64,000 nt of DNA, taken from positions 1-64,000 of the forward strand of contig JALBVF010000011.1 of assembly GCA_025050535.1 (NCBI GenBank). Direction: 5' to 3'. Origin of the DNA: Candidatus Protistibacter heckmannii (GTDB lineage Bacteria; Pseudomonadota; Gammaproteobacteria; Burkholderiales; Burkholderiaceae). Both the position numbers and the translations under genes were made by a program. The notes under the pieces are model-generated. The model saw only the letters and a program-made list of their open reading frames with translations. It did no database searches and was not told the origin of the DNA. Of the stretch, positions 63,236-64,000 are shown in pieces. Position 1 is the first letter of the stretch, and every line of letters begins with the position of its first letter.

Positions 63236-64000
63236 TCAGGATTGAGGACCGACCGCCAGGATCGCGGCGCGCACGCGGTCCAGCGTGGCCGGGATCTGAT
63301 GCATGCGCACGCCGGTCGCGGCATGCACGGCGTTGAGAATGGCCGGCGCGTTGGCGATCAGCGCGGGCTCGCCCACGCCCTTGGCGCCGTAGGGCCCCAG
63401 AGGCTCGTTGTCCTCGATCAGATAGGTCGTGATCTGCGGCAGGTTGCCGACAGTGGGGATCAGGTAGTCGTGCAGATTGTCGGTGCCACCATTGATTTAT
63501 TCCTCCATCAGCACCAGGCCCATTCCCTGGGCGACGCCGCCGTGGATCTGGCCTTCGACCTGGGTGGGATGCACCGCGCGGCTGCAGTCTTGCGCGGCGT
63601 GGATGTGCAGCACCTTGACCGAGCCCAAGCCGGTGTCGACTTCCACCTCGGCCATCTGCGCCGCGAAGCCGTAGGTGGCGTAGGGGACGCCCTGACCGTT
63701 TTCGTCGAGCGGCACGGTGGGCGGATTGAAGTAGTCCTTTCCCACGGCCACGTCGCCGAGTTCGTTGGCCGGCAGGCTGGCGAGGTCGAGCGTCTTGCGC
63801 GCGCCGCCCTCGGCGCCGATCAGCGTCGCACCCTCGACCGAGCGCACGGCGTTCTGCGTGATGTCGAGCATCTCGCAGAGCTGGCGGCACAGATGTTCGC
63901 CGGCAAATTTGGCTGCGTTGCCGGAAACGAAGGTCTGGCGCGAAGCGGAGGACTTTCTGGCGTCCTGCGTGAGGTCGGTGTCGCCCATGACCTGGTCGAT
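63236..64000 (-). pseudogene. Molybdopterin-binding subunit of a xanthine dehydrogenase-family hydroxylase (probable nicotinate dehydrogenase), partial
   Basis: Only the C-terminal part lies in the window; the gene continues beyond 64000. It shows SASRQTFVSGNAAKFAGE, VEVDTGLGSVKV, QIHGGVAQGMGLVLMEE and GAKGVGEPALIANAPA with the conserved active-site Glu. A TAA at 63497-63499 interrupts it after LMEE. The same frame continues to the stop at 63236-63238. Next to 6-hydroxynicotinate reductase and enamidase, the likely reaction is hydroxylation of nicotinate to 6-hydroxynicotinate. FAD and iron-sulfur subunits would be expected upstream, outside the window. Confidence 0.82.

Overview
This is GC-rich DNA of a Proteobacterium, most probably a betaproteobacterium of the order Burkholderiales. 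The evidence is the run yebC-purD-hemF-nadD-rsfS-rlmH-maf-rng, the lipopolysaccharide genes next to dnaE, an SphB1-like subtilisin autotransporter and a LytTR/LytS-type pair. A placement near Alcaligenaceae/Bordetella is a guess from gene order; no rRNA gene or identity measurement supports it.

The dominant feature is a split between an intact core and a ruined accessory genome. Core genes (yebC, purD, hemF, rlmH, maf, rng, msbA, dnaE, trhO, rhlE, together more than 13 kb) are uninterrupted. About twenty accessory genes carry in-frame stops, single-base frameshifts, internal deletions or lost ends. This contrast argues for real gene decay, as in a recently host-restricted lineage, more than for sequencing error, but reads are needed to settle it.

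Layout: 287-904 response regulator with an N-terminal excisionase-like HTH; 1012-1900 dead DMT permease; 2073-9075 housekeeping run, in which nadD and rsfS form one continuous reading frame; 9078-15287 lipopolysaccharide genes (two GT2 transferases, msbA, waaL intact; a methyltransferase and a GT17 transferase broken); 15301-18816 dnaE; 18859-23040 two inverted IS630-family copies around trhO, a DoxX gene and a frameshifted wrbA-type gene; 23078-25737 pirin, broken LysR regulator, gluQ with an internal deletion; 25793-28958 remnant of a TcdA/TcdB-like large toxin; 28974-30425 rhlE; 30578-44521 two complete but wrecked RND efflux operons (AcrAB/OprM-like, then MdtABC plus outer-membrane factor); 44558-46190 intact LytTR regulator with a deleted LytS-type kinase; 46276-49334 truncated membrane protein and truncated subtilisin autotransporter; 49312-51310 intact LysR regulator divergent from a broken MFS exporter; 51336-53456 M48 peptidase and YjgN, each with one lesion; 53583-64000 a reductive nicotinate catabolism cluster.

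In the last region, on the minus strand, a molybdenum hydroxylase, 6-hydroxynicotinate reductase and enamidase would take nicotinate through 6-hydroxynicotinate and tetrahydro-6-oxonicotinate. A Tat-exported nicotinamidase-like hydrolase, a Liv-type ABC transporter and a ferredoxin-NADP reductase sit among them. The three pathway enzymes and two accessory proteins are broken, while the transporter, hydrolase and reductase are intact. I found no tRNA, rRNA, CRISPR array or prophage. I do not see a clearly new system. The most notable items are the nadD-rsfS fusion, the toxin remnant, the half-dead nicotinate cluster and the deletion pattern in the efflux genes.
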